64,000 nt of DNA from Gemmatimonadetes bacterium SCN 70-22 (GCA_001724275.1 MEDZ01000003.1:95230-159229), one strand, 5' to 3'. Shown: positions 17,132-26,546, counted from the stretch's first letter. Made by a program: numbers and translations. The notes: generated from the letters alone by a model not told the origin.

Positions 17132-19207
17132 CTACTCGCTCGCTGCGGCGCTGCTTGGAGGCGACCAGCGCCAGGCCTTGGCCAGCGAGTCCGGTCGCAG
17201 GCGCTCGAGCACCAGCGGCGCTCCGATCTCGCTGGACTCGGCGCGGAGCAGGTACAAGGGGCGTCCGGGATACTGGCGAAGCAGGAGTGTGTCACGCGCA
17301 TGCAAGTCGCGGGCAAAGATGTTGCTGCCCGGCGCCTGGGCCAGAACCGAGGTGCCGATCGTGAACCCGGCGCGATCCTCTGCAATGCGGTCGGCGCAGT
17401 CCCCGACGTATCGTGCGCCAGGAAGGGAGCGCAGGGTACGGTCTGGGGAGATGACATCCTTCTCGAGGCGTGCCGAGTCGCCAGTGAGGCGCTGCAGCTG
17501 TCGGTACGCCGCGGAATCACGGACTCCAGCCGTCTCGAGCTCGGCAATGGCGCGATCGAGCGTGCAGGCGTCGACCGTGCGGTAGAGGGACTCCGTCTCG
17601 CTCCGGGGAACGCCGAGTCCCCACATGCGCGCGATGAGCTGTGAGCCCCACGCTTCACGGACGAGGACGATTGCGCCGCGCACGCCGGAACGCTCCGCGA
17701 ATTCGCCGAGGTCGACCCGCATCGAACGGAAGCCGTTCCGGTAGACGGCGGCGCGATGCGGAATCGTCATGGTCGCGCCCAGCACGAGCGCACTGACCAC
17801 CGCGAAGCCGACGAACTTGTGCAGTTCGCCGCGGGAGGGGAATCGCTCGCGCACCGCTGCCGGGAAGCGAGCACTGAACAAGGCGAGGGCCGGTGCCAGC
17901 ACCAGGAAGAAGCGAGGCCCGAGGAAGACGCCATCGCCCCAATACGCGAAGTACAGCGCCACGATGAGCGACGCAGTCCAGAGCAGGTATCGATCGAAAC
18001 GCTCGACACGGCGCGTGAGTGCGAGCGCCGCGGCTGGCGCCAGCAGCGATGGTGCCGGGAGTTCGAACAGGTTCGACTGCAGGCGCAAGAAGTAGAGGTT
18101 GATCAACTCCACGCCACGTGCCGGCGTGTGGGGCTCGCCCCACGGCGACTTGTGGAAGCCCAAGGCATGGCTCTTCCCCCACAGCACTTCGTAGGGGAAG
18201 ATCAGGGGACTTCCCGTGGTCTGGGCGTTGTACCACAGGACGCCTGCAATCGGGAGCGCGATGGCGACACCCGCGGCGACGAGTTCTGGCAGGCGCGACG
18301 GACGCCGAATGGTACGCCATAGCATCCACAGTCCCGCCGGTAGCGCAAAGGCGATGGCGTCGAGCGGGCGAATCGCCGCGGCAATGCCGAGCGCTCCCCC
18401 ACATAGGGCCCCCCACCCCGGATGCGCGTCCTCGTCCGCCGTCTGACGGGTGAGTGCGTACATGGCGACGAGCAACGAGGTCAGGAGCGGCACGTGGTTC
18501 ATGTGCGAACCGGACAGGAACGCCACGAACGGCGAGAACGCAAAGAGGAGCGTCGCAGCGAGGGCGATGGCGGGACGAGATTCGATGCGCCGGACGAGTC
18601 CCCAGAAGACGACCGCCGAAACGGCACCGAAGACCGGGCCGACAATCCACGGCGCGCCGGTCATCACTGCCGGGAGCATGAGCAGCGATCCGCCCGGCGG
18701 AAAGTGCGTGTAGTACTTTCCCCCGAAGTCGATGACGTGGAGGGCGCTGAAGAACTCCGGATGCAGGGGCGGGTCGAGCCACAGGCGCCCCTGGGCGAAG
18801 ATCCGGGCCTGAAAGAGCTGCCCGATCTCGTCGATGAGGAGTGGGCGACCGGAGAGCACCAGGAGCGCGATGGCCACGTACGCGGCGAGCGCGGTGGCAA
18901 GGAGGACCATGCCCGTGCGCCGCGGGTGTGCGTGTCCCCACCGCACCAGGGGGTCGAGAGCGCCCGTGCGCCAGAGCGGGATGCGCCTGGAAAGGATGGT
19001 GAGGACGATCGCGCAGCCGACGGTGATCGCGGCGCCGTTCAGCCATTCGCTCAGGTACTGGTCGTACCCCTCGAATTCGTGCCCGCCCGTGATCCAGTTG
19101 GCCAACGGGACGAATCCGAAGACCAGGATCACGAGCGCAGCGGATCGCATCGCCGCAATTGTCAGTTTGGAAGCCGGCACTCGATCCGGCGGTGTCTCGT
19201 CAGGCAT
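17132..19207 (-). CDS. GT-C-type (family 39/ArnT-like) membrane protein
   Basis: A 691-residue integral membrane protein with at least ten hydrophobic helices in the first 480 residues and a soluble C-terminal domain of about 200 residues. The first large loop carries PLLIDEIGQLFQARIFAQGRL, the acidic DE pair expected of GT-C glycosyltransferases that use lipid-linked sugars, followed by YYTHFPPGGSLLMLPA, as in mannosyl- and ArnT-like enzymes. The substrate cannot be read from sequence. It begins 33 bases after the mnmG stop and probably shares its transcript. rsmG would usually occupy the position next to mnmG. Confidence 0.75.
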   Translation of the reverse strand: MPDETPPDRVPASKLTIAAMRSAALVILVFGFVPLANWITGGHEFEGYDQYLSEWLNGAAITVGCAIVLTILSRRIPLWRTGALDPLVRWGHAHPRRTGMVLLATALAAYVAIALLVLSGRPLLIDEIGQLFQARIFAQGRLWLDPPLHPEFFSALHVIDFGGKYYTHFPPGGSLLMLPAVMTGAPWIVGPVFGAVSAVVFWGLVRRIESRPAIALAATLLFAFSPFVAFLSGSHMNHVPLLTSLLVAMYALTRQTADEDAHPGWGALCGGALGIAAAIRPLDAIAFALPAGLWMLWRTIRRPSRLPELVAAGVAIALPIAGVLWYNAQTTGSPLIFPYEVLWGKSHALGFHKSPWGEPHTPARGVELINLYFLRLQSNLFELPAPSLLAPAAALALTRRVERFDRYLLWTASLIVALYFAYWGDGVFLGPRFFLVLAPALALFSARFPAAVRERFPSRGELHKFVGFAVVSALVLGATMTIPHRAAVYRNGFRSMRVDLGEFAERSGVRGAIVLVREAWGSQLIARMWGLGVPRSETESLYRTVDACTLDRAIAELETAGVRDSAAYRQLQRLTGDSARLEKDVISPDRTLRSLPGARYVGDCADRIAEDRAGFTIGTSVLAQAPGSNIFARDLHARDTLLLRQYPGRPLYLLRAESSEIGAPLVLERLRPDSLAKAWRWSPPSSAAASE

Positions 19208-19240
19208 GGGCGTCGGGTTCGCCCCGGGAAGGGCGCAGCC

Positions 19241-21175
19241 TCAAGACGCCTCGCCCGTACTCCCGGCAACCCGCCGATGCCGCTCGACCTCGAGGACGAG
19301 GTTCTGCAAGTCGCTTGGGGACACGCCCGGGATGCGAGCGGCCTGGGCCAGTGAACGCGGCCTCCGCTCGGCGAACTTCTGCCGCGCCTCGAACGCGATG
19401 GACTGCATGGACTCGTAAGGCAGGTCGACATCCAGCGTGAAGCTCCCCATCCGGCGCAGCTTGTCGGCCTGCACGCGTTCGCGCTCGAAGTATCCTGCGT
19501 ACTTGATCTGGAGCTCGGTCGTGACGACGGCGTCGAACGCGAGCCCGCTGCCAACCCCCGCCAGCTCGAAGAGCTCGTGCAACTGCACATCCTGACGGCG
19601 CGCGAGCTCGGTGATCTTGACCGAGTGTGGGATGGGAGCACTGCCGACCTGCGCCAGGCGTTCGTTGACCTGCTCCGGGCGAATACTCGTTTCCGCCGCG
19701 AGACGCGATGCGGCGTCCTCGTGCGCCAGCCGTTCGGCGATGACCTCGTCCTCGCGGGCGGTAAACAGGCCGAGCGCCTGGCCGAGGGGGGCGAGGCGGC
19801 GGAGGGCGTTGTCCTGGCGAACCGTGAGACGGAATTCGGAGCGCGACGTGAAAAGGCGGTATGGTTCGTCCACGCCGCGATGGACGAGGTCATCGACGAG
19901 CACACCGATGTACGAGGTCTCCCTTCCAGGGCAGAACGGCGGGCGCCCGCAGGCGGCGAGCGCGGCGTTGATCCCCGCGACGACCCCCTGCCCTGCGGCC
20001 TCCTCGTAGCCGGTGGTGCCATTGATCTGGCCAGCGAAGTAGAGCCCGGGAATGGCGCGCACTTGAAGCGAGGCGTCGAGCTGGGTCGGTGGGAAGTAGT
20101 CGTACTCGATCGCGTAGCCAGCCCGCGTCATCCGAACCTGCTCCAGACCGGGGATGGTCCGAAGGATGTCGAGCTGCACGGGAGCAGGGAGCGACGTGGA
20201 CATTCCGTTCACGTACAGCTCCGAGGTGTCGTGACCCTCCGGCTCGAGGAAGATCTGGTGCCGCTCTGCGGCCGGGAACTTCACGACCTTGTCCTCGACC
20301 GAGGGGCAGTAGCGCGGGCCGCGCGACGCGATCGCGCCTCCGTACATTGCGGAGCTGCGAATGTTGTCCTGGATCAGGCGCTTTCCTTTCTCCCCGAGAA
20401 AGGTGATCCAGCAATCGAGCTGTTCTGGGTGCCGAGTGACGCTATTCTGTCGTCTTGCTGTTTCCCAGAAGTGTGACCAAGAGTAGTCGAATGCCTCGAC
20501 TTCGCTCCCCTGCCGCTCGAGGGCCGCGAGGTTCACGCTTCGTCCGTCAACCCGAGGCGGCGTCCCGGTCTTGAAGCGCGCGACCTCGAGCCCTGCGCGT
20601 TCGAGCTGCTCGGCGAGATGCAGGGCCGGCGCCTCGCCCGCGCGCCCGCCCGCGATGCGGGTCTCGGTGCCGATGTGAATCCGTCCGCGGAGGAAGGTTC
20701 CGGCGGTGATGACAACCGCCTTGGCGCCAAAACGACGTCCCTCCAGGGTTTCGACGCCGAACACCGTGCGTCCCGTGTCGTCCATGAGGAGACGGGCGAC
20801 CGTTCCCTGGATGGTATGCAGTCGCGCGTGTTGTTCGAGCAGTGATCGCACCGCGCGCCGGTAGAGGCCGCGGTCGCACTGGGCGCGAGGGGCCCAGACT
20901 GCGGCTCCCTTGCCGCGATTGAGCATACGGAACTGGAGCATGGCCAGATCGGTGGCCCGCGCCATAATTCCCCCCAGCGCGTCGACCTCGCGCACGACCG
21001 TCCCCTTGGCCACGCCGCCAATGGCCGGATTGCACGACATCTGTCCGATCGTCTCGAGTGCGCTCGTGACGAGGGCGACGGACGCGCCGGCGCGAGCTGC
21101 CGCGACCGCCGCCTCGGTACCGGCGTGTCCGGCGCCGACGACGATGACATCGAAATCGTGCTCGTTGCTCGACAT
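19241..21175 (-). CDS. mnmG: tRNA uridine 5-carboxymethylaminomethyl modification enzyme MnmG
   Basis: A 644-residue MnmG (GidA), which with MnmE installs the cmnm5 group on wobble uridine 34 of certain tRNAs, using FAD. The N-terminal FAD motif DVIVVGAGHAGTEAAVAAARAG is intact, as are SCNPAIGGVAKG, the central FKTGTPPRVDGRSV, and the C-terminal helical domain with YAGYFERERVQADKL and IPGVSPSDLQNL. It heads a minus-strand series (mnmG, GT-C-like gene, SIMPL, parA, parB, bactofilin). MnmG next to parAB is typical near replication origins, but no dnaA or oriC is visible here. Confidence 0.96.
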   Translation of the reverse strand: MSSNEHDFDVIVVGAGHAGTEAAVAAARAGASVALVTSALETIGQMSCNPAIGGVAKGTVVREVDALGGIMARATDLAMLQFRMLNRGKGAAVWAPRAQCDRGLYRRAVRSLLEQHARLHTIQGTVARLLMDDTGRTVFGVETLEGRRFGAKAVVITAGTFLRGRIHIGTETRIAGGRAGEAPALHLAEQLERAGLEVARFKTGTPPRVDGRSVNLAALERQGSEVEAFDYSWSHFWETARRQNSVTRHPEQLDCWITFLGEKGKRLIQDNIRSSAMYGGAIASRGPRYCPSVEDKVVKFPAAERHQIFLEPEGHDTSELYVNGMSTSLPAPVQLDILRTIPGLEQVRMTRAGYAIEYDYFPPTQLDASLQVRAIPGLYFAGQINGTTGYEEAAGQGVVAGINAALAACGRPPFCPGRETSYIGVLVDDLVHRGVDEPYRLFTSRSEFRLTVRQDNALRRLAPLGQALGLFTAREDEVIAERLAHEDAASRLAAETSIRPEQVNERLAQVGSAPIPHSVKITELARRQDVQLHELFELAGVGSGLAFDAVVTTELQIKYAGYFERERVQADKLRRMGSFTLDVDLPYESMQSIAFEARQKFAERRPRSLAQAARIPGVSPSDLQNLVLEVERHRRVAGSTGEAS

Positions 21176-21318
21176 GGGAGGGGGAAACTAACGGAACCCG
21201 GCCTTACTCGTACCGGAGGGTCGCATTAGAGTGCCAGACGGCCCTGCTCGGACCGAGCCGATAGGAACCAGGGTCTTCACCCGGGCGGTTGATCCGCTCG
21301 ACCGACTCCTTCTTTCCC

Positions 21319-21615
21319 ATGCCCATCTTCCTCCCCGCCGGTCGTCCGACCCTCCTGATCCGCAAGCCGGCGTTCGAGCGGAGCGGGATCACGCGTCACG
21401 CCCTGGACGAGCGACTCGGGCTGACGGCGGACGAGTTTCGCGTCGAGAATGAGCTGGTGTGTCTCGGGCCGATCGCGGAGGAGGACGCGATGCAGGCGGT
21501 GATCGCGGAGCTCGAGGGGGCGGGGCTGACGTACTTCGAGGACTTCTTCGAGCTGTCGGGAAACTGGCCGGAGTGGCTCGCGATCCACGTGATGGGCTTG
21601 CGCGGCAGCGCCTAA
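21319..21615 (+). CDS. Small conserved hypothetical protein
   Basis: A 98-residue soluble, acidic protein starting MPIFLPAGRPTLLIRKPAFERSG (another ATG lies 30 bases upstream). The middle reads LDERLGLTADEFRVENELVCLGPIAEEDAMQAVIAELE, then GLTYFEDFFELSGNWPEWLAIHV. Codon use and composition fit a real gene, and it is divergent from mnmG. I do not recognise a domain. The stop codon TAA falls inside a GCCTAACG word, and the next gene on the opposite strand ends within it. Confidence 0.65.
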   Translation: MPIFLPAGRPTLLIRKPAFERSGITRHALDERLGLTADEFRVENELVCLGPIAEEDAMQAVIAELEGAGLTYFEDFFELSGNWPEWLAIHVMGLRGSA

Positions 21616-21935
21616 CGCCTACCCGAGAGATGCCCCGACGACGTCGGCTCGGAGACGTCGCCACGCCTGAGCAATCCGTGCCATCCGCAGGAGAGGCACC
21701 AGCTCTTGCGCAAGTGCGGAACGACGCGGTCGAAGACGACCCACTCCATCCAGAGCGTCGGGTGATCGCAGTTCGGGCAGCGATCGCCGCATGGGAGGGT
21801 GAGAAAGAATCCCACGGTCGCGACGATGAAGAGGAAGACGAAGATCCCCACGAAGATCGCCACGAAGGCTTGCGCGTCGGACACGTGACTATGCGGTAGA
21901 CGACGGGAGAACGTGGTGCCGCTGCGCGGGGCCAC
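21612..21935 (-). CDS. Small membrane protein with zinc-ribbon motif
   Basis: Up to 107 residues. One strongly hydrophobic helix (AFVAIFVGIFVFLFIVATVGFFLTL) is followed by CPNC and, about 25 residues later, CLSC, two knuckles that should bind one zinc ion on the cytoplasmic side or in a soluble tail. The GTG at 21935 has an AGGA box upstream but overlaps the YheT-like gene by 47 bases; a second GTG at 21884 (VSDAQAF) avoids the overlap. Function unknown. Confidence 0.65.
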   Translation of the reverse strand: MAPRSGTTFSRRLPHSHVSDAQAFVAIFVGIFVFLFIVATVGFFLTLPCGDRCPNCDHPTLWMEWVVFDRVVPHLRKSWCLSCGWHGLLRRGDVSEPTSSGHLSGRR

Positions 21936-23016
21936 CGTCTGATCCTAACTCCGTGCGCGGGTACGCTCCATGGCGTTCGTCGGGGAGTGGCCCGCTGGCG
22001 GCGAGCTGAGCCGTGCCGAAATCGATGATCCGGCGCTCGACATAGTAGGAGGCGTGGGCCGGGCTGCGTCCCTCCACGAAGCCGACGTGACCTCCGCGCG
22101 GCGGGAATTCCACGTGGAGGGCGGCGTTTCCCTCCGCGATGCGACGGACGTCATCGAGAACCTCGGGGGGGTGAAAGGGATCGTCGCGGGCACTGAGCAG
22201 CAGGGTGGGGACCCTGATGCGATGCAGGTAGCGGATGGACGACGACCGGAAGTAGTAGTCCGCCGCGTCGATGAAGCCGTGCACGACGGAGGTGAAGGCG
22301 TCATCGAAGGACCACAGCGTGTCGGCAGCGGCGACGCGCACGGGGTCGGCGATGCCGGGGTGTTGCGCGATCTTGTCGAGGGCCTTGGCCCTGAGCGTTC
22401 GCAGGAAGTTGCGGGCGTAGAGCCGTGTGAAACCGCGATCGATGTGGGCGGAGGAACGCGCGAGGTCGTAGGGCGCGGACACGGCGATGGCGGCGGCGAC
22501 CCGCCCCTGCAGCGCCTCGCCATGCTCTCCAAGCCACTTGAGGAGGACGTTGCCGCCTAACGAGATGCCGGCGAGCACGAGGGGGGCACCGGGGCGCTCT
22601 TCGGCCAGCCGACGGACCACGAAATCGAGATCGGTGGTCTCGCCCGAGTGATACGACCGTGGCGTTCGATTGAGCTCGCCGTTGCAGGTACGGAAGAGGA
22701 GTAGATTGGCCTGCCACCCGCCCTCCCTGGCGGCGCGGAGGGTGCCCGTCGCGTAATGAGAGCGAATCGATCCCTCCAGACCGTGCAGGAGGAGGAAGAT
22801 TGGCGACCTGTCAGGCGCTGGGGCACGAATGACATCCAGCACGTCGCCGTCGGGCGTGTCCCACCGCTCGACGCGTGCGTCGATGGCCCGGGGGCGGCGG
22901 AAGAACTTCCCCCACACGGTGGTGAGATGCGGCCCGGGGAGCCACCACGCCGGGAGAAACGGCCGGGGAGGGCGGGACGCGGGCGCTGGGTCGGGAAACG
23001 CGGTGTCCGGCGGCAT
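21889..23016 (-). CDS. Alpha/beta hydrolase, YheT family
   Basis: A 375-residue alpha/beta hydrolase of the YheT (UPF0017) group, a family of esterases with poorly known substrates. The start region FLPAWWLPGPHLTTVWGKFFRR is diagnostic. The oxyanion loop LLHGLEGS, the nucleophile elbow GISLGGN (Ser), the acid in SARDDPFHP and the histidine in GGHVGFVEG complete the triad. The ATG at 23016 (MPPDTAF) is preferred; a GTG at 23058 is possible. It carries one copy of the CGTTAGGC word at the elbow itself, encoding Ser-Leu-Gly-Gly with a TTA codon. Confidence 0.88.
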   Translation of the reverse strand: MPPDTAFPDPAPASRPPRPFLPAWWLPGPHLTTVWGKFFRRPRAIDARVERWDTPDGDVLDVIRAPAPDRSPIFLLLHGLEGSIRSHYATGTLRAAREGGWQANLLLFRTCNGELNRTPRSYHSGETTDLDFVVRRLAEERPGAPLVLAGISLGGNVLLKWLGEHGEALQGRVAAAIAVSAPYDLARSSAHIDRGFTRLYARNFLRTLRAKALDKIAQHPGIADPVRVAAADTLWSFDDAFTSVVHGFIDAADYYFRSSSIRYLHRIRVPTLLLSARDDPFHPPEVLDDVRRIAEGNAALHVEFPPRGGHVGFVEGRSPAHASYYVERRIIDFGTAQLAASGPLPDERHGAYPRTELGSDGGPAQRHHVLPSSTA

Positions 23017-23184
23017 GGGACGAACGGACGGAAAGCGTGCGGGCGAGGCGGAAGCCACGCAAGGCGGGGGGCGCGCGGGGCCCGCGGTGGATCACGGTTA
23101 CCAAGCCTCCACGCCGTGTCGGGAGTTCCCGCGATGCCGCATCTGGCTGGAGGAGCGCCCCATGGCCCTGTTAGACTCCACCTC

Positions 23185-23532
23185 ATGATGGAAGTGCAGA
23201 TCTTCGGCACGAGGAAGAGCGCGGACACTCGCAAGGCCCTGCGGTTCTTTGCCGAGCGGCGCGTCAAGACACACTTCGTGGACCTGAACGAGCGAGCGGC
23301 AGCGCTCGGCGAGTTGAGGCGTTTCGCCCAGAAGTTCGGGGTGGAGGCGCTGATCGATCGTGACTCGAAGCGCTTCCAGGAACTGGGGCTTGGGGTGGCG
23401 CGCTACTCGGACGACCGCTGGCTGGAGAAGCTGGCCGACGAGCCGATGATGCTTCGCGTCCCGCTGACCCGCTACCAGCACAAGCTGACCATCGGCCTGG
23501 CCGAATCGACGTGGAAGGAGTGGGTGGCCTGA
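23185..23532 (+). CDS. ArsC/Spx-family thioredoxin-fold protein lacking the catalytic cysteine
   Basis: A 115-residue protein starting MMEVQIFGTRKSADTRKALRFF. The overall pattern (first strand, KALRFF helix, VDLNERAAALGELRRF, then RVPLTRYQHKLTIGL) matches the ArsC/YffB/Spx family. At the position where those proteins have the active cysteine (YGIKNCDT in YffB) this one has serine (FGTRKSAD), and the whole protein contains no cysteine, so thiol-based arsenate or disulfide chemistry is impossible. It ends one base before the start of the ABC-F gene, so the two are translationally linked. An unrelated longer frame upstream is ignored. Confidence 0.8.
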   Translation: MMEVQIFGTRKSADTRKALRFFAERRVKTHFVDLNERAAALGELRRFAQKFGVEALIDRDSKRFQELGLGVARYSDDRWLEKLADEPMMLRVPLTRYQHKLTIGLAESTWKEWVA

Positions 23533-23533
23533 G

Positions 23534-25486
23534 ATGACCCAGTTCTCCTTCAACGGAATCGGGGTGTCGTTCGGCGCCACCACGATCCTTCGCGACGTCA
23601 CCTTCACTGTCGCCGCTGGCGAGAAGTGGGGGGTGATCGGGCGGAACGGATCGGGGAAGACGACGCTCTTCCGCCTGCTCACCAGCGAGCAGAGCCCTAC
23701 CACGGGGACGATTGCCAGGACGCCGGGGCTGCGCTTCGCGTTGCTCGACCAGCACCGGGAGTTCGCCGGTGCCACGACAGTCTGGGGGGCGGTAGCCGAT
23801 GCGTTCCGCGACCTCATCGACCTGGAGGGAGACCTGGCGCGGCAGGCCGACGCGCTGGCCCATGCAGGCGACAACGTCACCGGGCAACAGCTCGACCGCT
23901 ATGCCCGCGATCTCGAGCGGTTCGAGCACGCGGGGGGCTACACGTATGCCTCGCGAGTGGACGCGGTGTTGTCGGGACTGGGGTTCGACCCCGACGCGGC
24001 GCGGCACGAGGCGGTCTCGCACCTCAGCGGTGGAGAGCGCGGACGCGTGGCGCTCGCCCGCCAATTGGTGATCCCCGCCGACGTGATGCTCCTGGACGAG
24101 CCGACCAACCACCTCGACCTCGAGACGACGCGTTGGCTGGAGGAGTACCTGCGCAACACAAATGAAACGGTGCTCGTGATCTCGCACGACCGCGCGTTCC
24201 TGGATCGCGTCGTCGACCATGTGCTGCACCTCGAAGACCTCACCGCGTCGTCGTATGCAGGCGGTTACGCGCACTTCGTGCGCCAGCGTGCAGAACGGCG
24301 CCTGTCGCAACAGCGCGCCTTCGACAGGCAGGCCAAGGCCATCGCGAAGGAAGAGGACTACATCCGCCGAAACATCGCGGGGACCAACTCCAGGCAGGCC
24401 AAGGGGCGGCGCAGGCGGCTGGAGTGGCTCCCGCGCCTGAGTCCCCCTCCGGACGACGAGACGGCGATGGCGGTGCGCTTCCCGGCGGGGGAGCGCGGCG
24501 GTGACCAGGTGGCCGTGTTCGAGCACGTGACGGTGACGATCGGCGACCGCGTGCTGCTGCGCGATTTCTCCGAGTGGATCCGCCGGGGAGACGTGGTCGG
24601 CCTCATCGGGCCCAACGGATCCGGCAAGTCGACCTTGCTGAAGGCGCTCTTCGGTGAACGTCAGCTCGCTTCGGGCGAAATCCGCCTGGGGGGCGGGATC
24701 GCGGCAACGATGTACCGGCAGGATTTCGCGAACGTTCCGCGGGACAAGTCGCTCTACGACATCATCGCCGATCTGCGCCCGAGCTGGGAGCGGGGGGCGG
24801 TCCAGGGGCATCTGGGAATGGTGCAGTTCTCCGGCGACGAAGTCATGCGATCGGCCTCGTCGCTCTCCGGCGGCGAGCTGGCTCGCGTGGCGCTGGCGAT
24901 GATGATGCTCCAGGGGGCGAATCTTCTCGTCTTCGACGAACCGACGAACCACCTGGACGTGGAGTCGATCGAGCAACTCGAGGACGCGATCGAGGGCTTC
25001 CCCGGGACGGTGGTGCTGGTGAGTCACGATCGTGAACTCCTGCGGAAACTGGTGACGCGCGTGTGGGAGCTGCGCGACGGCAGGATCCGCATCTTCGACG
25101 GCGACTACGTGGAATTCGAGGAGCTGCGCGAGCGCGAGGAGACGGCGCGGGCGGCGCGCCAGGCGTCGGTGGCGGCGGAGCGAAAGGCCCAGGAGAAGGC
25201 CGACGCCAGGAAGCGCGCGGCGAGCGAGTCGAAGGGCCGGGGCAACGCGCGCGACATCCGCCGGAGCGCCGAGCGGGCCGAGACGCGTGTCACGGACCTC
25301 GAGCGACAAGTCGCCGAACTCGATGCCGCCCTCGCCGACCCGGCGCTATACAACGACGCGAACGGCCACGCGCACGCGGCAGCATTGTCGCGGGAACTGG
25401 CCGAGGCCCACGCCGCGTTGGCCGAGGCGTTGGCCACGTGGGAGGACGCGCTGGCTGCAGCAGAGGCGCTCGACGCCGCTACCTAA
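23534..25486 (+). CDS. ABC-F family ATPase (Uup-like)
   Basis: A 650-residue soluble protein with two ABC domains and no membrane segments. Domain 1 has GRNGSGKTTLFRLL and LSGGERGRVALARQL; domain 2 has GPNGSGKSTLLKALFG and LSGGELARVALAMMM, with intact Walker B motifs MLLDEPTNHLDLE and LLVFDEPTNHLDVE. The linker and the long, Arg/Ala-rich C-terminal coiled coil (about 525-645) fit Uup-type ABC-F proteins, which act on ribosomes or on DNA intermediates rather than in transport. It lies between the ArsC-like gene (1 base) and terC (about 20 bases). A second Uup-like gene is present at 32700-34601. Confidence 0.92.
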   Translation: MTQFSFNGIGVSFGATTILRDVTFTVAAGEKWGVIGRNGSGKTTLFRLLTSEQSPTTGTIARTPGLRFALLDQHREFAGATTVWGAVADAFRDLIDLEGDLARQADALAHAGDNVTGQQLDRYARDLERFEHAGGYTYASRVDAVLSGLGFDPDAARHEAVSHLSGGERGRVALARQLVIPADVMLLDEPTNHLDLETTRWLEEYLRNTNETVLVISHDRAFLDRVVDHVLHLEDLTASSYAGGYAHFVRQRAERRLSQQRAFDRQAKAIAKEEDYIRRNIAGTNSRQAKGRRRRLEWLPRLSPPPDDETAMAVRFPAGERGGDQVAVFEHVTVTIGDRVLLRDFSEWIRRGDVVGLIGPNGSGKSTLLKALFGERQLASGEIRLGGGIAATMYRQDFANVPRDKSLYDIIADLRPSWERGAVQGHLGMVQFSGDEVMRSASSLSGGELARVALAMMMLQGANLLVFDEPTNHLDVESIEQLEDAIEGFPGTVVLVSHDRELLRKLVTRVWELRDGRIRIFDGDYVEFEELREREETARAARQASVAAERKAQEKADARKRAASESKGRGNARDIRRSAERAETRVTDLERQVAELDAALADPALYNDANGHAHAAALSRELAEAHAALAEALATWEDALAAAEALDAAT

Positions 25487-25509
25487 CCCCGAGACGCAGG
25501 GCTATTCCC

Positions 25510-26532
25510 ATCAATCCCGAACTGTGGGCGTGGGGCGGATTTCTCGCCTTCGTGCTGTTGGTCCTCGCCATCGACCTGGGCGTCCTGAACAGAAAGGCCC
25601 ACGTCGTAGGCATCCGCGAAGCCCTGCGCTTCACGGTGGTGCTCGCGTTCCTGGCCGTGTGCTTCAACGGCGTGATCTATGCGCTGTACGAGAATCACTG
25701 GTTGGGGCTGGGGATGCACGTCGATCGGCTGGACGGGATGGTGAACGACGGCCGCCTCGCGGCGGTCAAGTTCTTCACCGGCTACGTGATCGAGCTGTCG
25801 CTCAGCGCCGACAACGTGTTCGTGATCGCGATGATCTTCCAGTACATGCGGGTCCCGCCGCAGTACCAGCATCGCGTCCTCTTCTGGGGAATCCTCGGTG
25901 CGCTCCTGATGCGTGGGGCGATGATTCTCCTCGGCGCGTCCCTCATCTCCAGGTATCACTGGATCCTGTACGTGTTCGGGCTCTTCCTCGTGTACACGGC
26001 CATCAAGATGCTGATGGCGCGCGAGGATCACGAAGGGGAGGCGCCGGGGGAGGGCTTTGCCCTGCGACAACTGCGCCGCGCCTTCCCGATCACGCCGACG
26101 TATCACGAGGAGCACTTCGCCATCAAGCAAGACGGGAAGTGGATCCTGACCCCGCTGGCGGTGGCACTGGTGCTGGTGGAGACGACGGACCTGATCTTCG
26201 CGGTGGATTCGATTCCGGCGATCTTCGCGATCACCACCGACCCGTTCCTCGTGTTCACGAGCAACGTCTTCGCGATCCTCGGCTTGCGTTCTCTCTATTT
26301 CGCGCTGGCTGGCGCGATCGACAAGTTCCGCTACCTCAAGGTGTCGTTGGCGGCGATCCTCGGGCTGGTTGGGGTGAAGATGCTGGTCGCCGACCTGCTC
26401 AAGGAGTATCTGGGCCCCAGCTTCAATTTCTGGCTCCTCGGAATGGTCGCGATGATCCTGGCGGCCGGGATCGTGGCATCGTGGCTTCGGGCGCGCGATG
26501 GCGAGGCGCGCGAGGAGATGCCCTCGGATTGA
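25510..26532 (+). CDS. TerC family membrane protein
   Basis: About 340 residues with eight or nine hydrophobic helices. Family marks are ELWAWGGFLAFVLLVLAIDLGVLNRKAHVV, ELSLSADNVFVIAMIF, ETTDLIFAVDSIPAIFAIT and SLYFALAGAIDKFRYLK; the paired acidic residues in these helices are conserved in TerC/Alx proteins, which are implicated in manganese export. There is no ATG, GTG or TTG at the expected start: the frame reads ...RRRAIPINPELWAW. ATC at 25510 has AGGG eight bases upstream and is my choice; ATT at 25504 is the alternative. It follows the ABC-F gene by 23 bases. Confidence 0.87.
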   Translation: MNPELWAWGGFLAFVLLVLAIDLGVLNRKAHVVGIREALRFTVVLAFLAVCFNGVIYALYENHWLGLGMHVDRLDGMVNDGRLAAVKFFTGYVIELSLSADNVFVIAMIFQYMRVPPQYQHRVLFWGILGALLMRGAMILLGASLISRYHWILYVFGLFLVYTAIKMLMAREDHEGEAPGEGFALRQLRRAFPITPTYHEEHFAIKQDGKWILTPLAVALVLVETTDLIFAVDSIPAIFAITTDPFLVFTSNVFAILGLRSLYFALAGAIDKFRYLKVSLAAILGLVGVKMLVADLLKEYLGPSFNFWLLGMVAMILAAGIVASWLRARDGEAREEMPSD

Positions 26533-26546
26533 GGAGCTGGGTGACT

